From NCBI GenBank assembly GCA_033675545.1, contig JAWDGP010001105.1, positions 2,124,501 to 2,188,500 on the forward strand: 64,000 bases of DNA. The letters run 5' to 3'. Of this stretch, positions 62,229 to 64,000 are shown piece after piece. The position numbers were made by a program, and so were the translations under genes. Each line of letters begins with the position of its first letter. The first letter of the stretch is position 1. The notes beneath the pieces are model-generated. The model did not search any database and was not told the DNA's origin. It saw only the letters and a program-made list of their open reading frames with translations. Source of the DNA: Elysia crispata (lineage: Eukaryota > Mollusca > Gastropoda > Plakobranchidae).

Positions 62229-64000
62229 ATTGTATCTCTAACAATTATAATGATGAAGAGTAAGAATATGGGAAAAAGGAGGAGGAGAAAGAGGGGAAAA
62301 GATGTAGCCTTGCATGTTTGCAATAAATACATGTACATGTATAACTAAACCAATGAAAATGTGACGGTTTCCCTCTTTGAACTAATAGTAAGAGATCCAG
62401 AGCCCATGATGGGTGAGAACAAATAAAAATTGAGATTTGTCTGTCAGTACCAAGTTACGAGATAGGTATTTAAAGTTACCGACATATATGTATGTGGTTT
62501 ATACCAGAATAGAGGAGCAAACAAAAGATCTAGACAGCGTTGATTTTACCACATGGCCCTTCCCTTTTTCCTTTCTTGCCCCCTACCCCAACCCTGGAGT
62601 CATGAAAAACAGAAATGACCACAGTATTCCTCGATTCATGTGGATTGCAGCTAATGGAGGTGTTATGTGGAAAGTAACGAGATTGACTGAATTCTATATA
62701 TCATTAAACAAAACCAATCGGGTTACGGTTCAACTCTGAAGCCGAGTAAAAAGGGGAGGGGTTTACTTAGATTGAAACAAATGCATGAGTTGAGAGCCCG
62801 ATTTGTGTGTGTGTGTGTATGTGTAGGGTATCAGCAGAGAGGATGAATGTCAGGCCTCAGCTTTTGCTGTTGGTGATTTTTTATGTGCTGTCATTAAGTA
62901 TCCAATGGTAGTACATGTAGTAGTTTTCTAGGAAAGCGTACTTTTTAGTCTGTCGCTCAGATTGTTGAATGAGCTTTTTACTTGATGTCTCCTAAGTTGT
63001 TTAAAGTATAAGATAGCAGCTGCAAATTTAATCGAAGGTTGAAGGGAAAGGAATGAGGAGGAAAGGGGGGGAGTGAGTGAGATAGAGAGAGGGTGCGGGA
63101 GAGTAGACTAGATGTATTAAATCTCGTACAATGCCAACCGCGCAAGGCAACAAAGAACGGACCTTTGGATTAGCAAGCCACACACAAAAATGCAAGCTAT
63201 GATTGTTACCCTTGGAAAAAAGAGGGAGAGGGAGGAGAATAAGAGACAAAAAATTAAGGAGAACAAGAAGTAGTAAAACGAAAAACGGTTGTCAGAATTA
63301 TCAATTTTGTCCCCTGCCCTCGAACGGGTTGATTGCGTAAATTTATTGACAAGATAATGTACAACATGCTCTTAGCTTACATAGATGCTTAACTGAGCTT
63401 ATAAAGGGTGATGTAAATGAGCCAATGAGGACAATTATGTCTTCGACTGATTAATGATATTGTTAATTTCCTGTTGCTTTGACTCGTCGCGATTGGCCAA
63501 ATGCCACTCCCCCCTGACTAGATCAGTAAACTAAATGTAGATGCCATAGTACTTAGTACATAAGGTATGTATAATGTTTACTTGTCGATAACTTCGCTAC
63601 ATTTATCTGTAAAGCTAGGACCTTGAATTAAACTGCGAAGTTACCGGCTATTATTGCAACATCACATGAATTTACATGTAATAATTACGGCTGCATTCAA
63701 GCACAGCAGGAAATAATTTTGATAGAAGAGAGTCATATGATTCTGATGATCAACAAATCAAAGTGCATAGTTTACTTTTATTAATAACTCTGCTTTCCGT
63801 GGTGCTACAAACGTCAAAGTACAAAATTATCTGATTTTGTTGAGAATCACACCAGGTTAATAATAGTACCGACGGTTAGACCGCTCAGTACAGTATTTCT
63901 TTTTATAAAACCAGAGTGAGACATAGTCCACGGAGATGATCTGCAACCTCAAACCAGTGGACAAAAAAACAAAAAAATACACAGGCGTAATTTATATCGT

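Larger units (their letters stand above)
59586..64000. other. 3' spacer of the window, no gene recognised
   Basis: Short open frames only, none recognisable. Contains a GC-richer island at 60580-60790 with an imperfect inverted repeat, a 22-G run, an (ATA)n repeat, a short GT repeat (about 62800) and a strong local excess of the palindrome TACATGTA. The region around 61130-61200 has CRE-like (TACGTCAC) and E-box (CACGTG) strings that could belong to a promoter, with no gene seen beyond it. Confidence 0.45.

Noticed and set aside
62437..62739. A 100-codon plus-strand frame
   Set aside because: No recognisable motif, no splice or promoter support, and ordinary composition for a chance frame.

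Overview
This is a 64 kb stretch of animal nuclear DNA. It is AT-rich and intron-rich, carries long microsatellites and many decayed transposons, and all introns I placed are GT-AG. The protein variants and transposon mix suggest a lophotrochozoan invertebrate, plausibly a mollusc. That placement is an inference, not a proof.

Three protein-coding genes can be assembled exon by exon, with every splice phase agreeing. (1) About 2.76-15.25 kb, plus strand: a D-amino-acid oxidase family flavoenzyme, 11 coding exons, 347 codons, ending in the peroxisomal signal SRL. (2) About 18.32-44.90 kb, minus strand: NASP, the histone H1/H3-H4 chaperone with TPR repeats and a long acidic insert, 16 coding exons, 744 codons. 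(3) About 51.05-57.48 kb, plus strand: BTF3, the beta subunit of the nascent-polypeptide-associated complex, 6 coding exons, 158 codons. BTF3 has a probable 5'TOP non-coding exon near 48.34 kb and a candidate alternative acidic terminal exon at 54.35 kb. The oxidase and NASP are tail to tail. NASP and BTF3 are head to head, about 3.4 kb apart. They are unrelated housekeeping or metabolic genes and I see no operon-like cooperation.

Introns and spacers hold most of the rest. The list includes a broken piggyBac element with TTAA target duplication (oxidase intron 3), two Tigger/pogo elements with TA target duplications plus a third probable one, and two copies of a hAT-like non-autonomous element. 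One hAT-like copy is split by a probable solo LTR and the other carries a long hairpin. There is also a dispersed 1.4-1.6 kb repeat present twice, three non-LTR reverse-transcriptase remnants, degenerate tandem repeats, and very long simple repeats, including a 413-nt uninterrupted homopyrimidine run.

The ends of the window (1-2.7 kb and about 59.6-64 kb) show no gene I can support. I found no tRNA, rRNA or CRISPR. I do not see a wholly new biological system. The best leads are the alternative BTF3 tail, the opposed purine and pyrimidine tracts flanking oxidase exons, the hairpin-bearing hAT-like copy, and the two-copy dispersed repeat.
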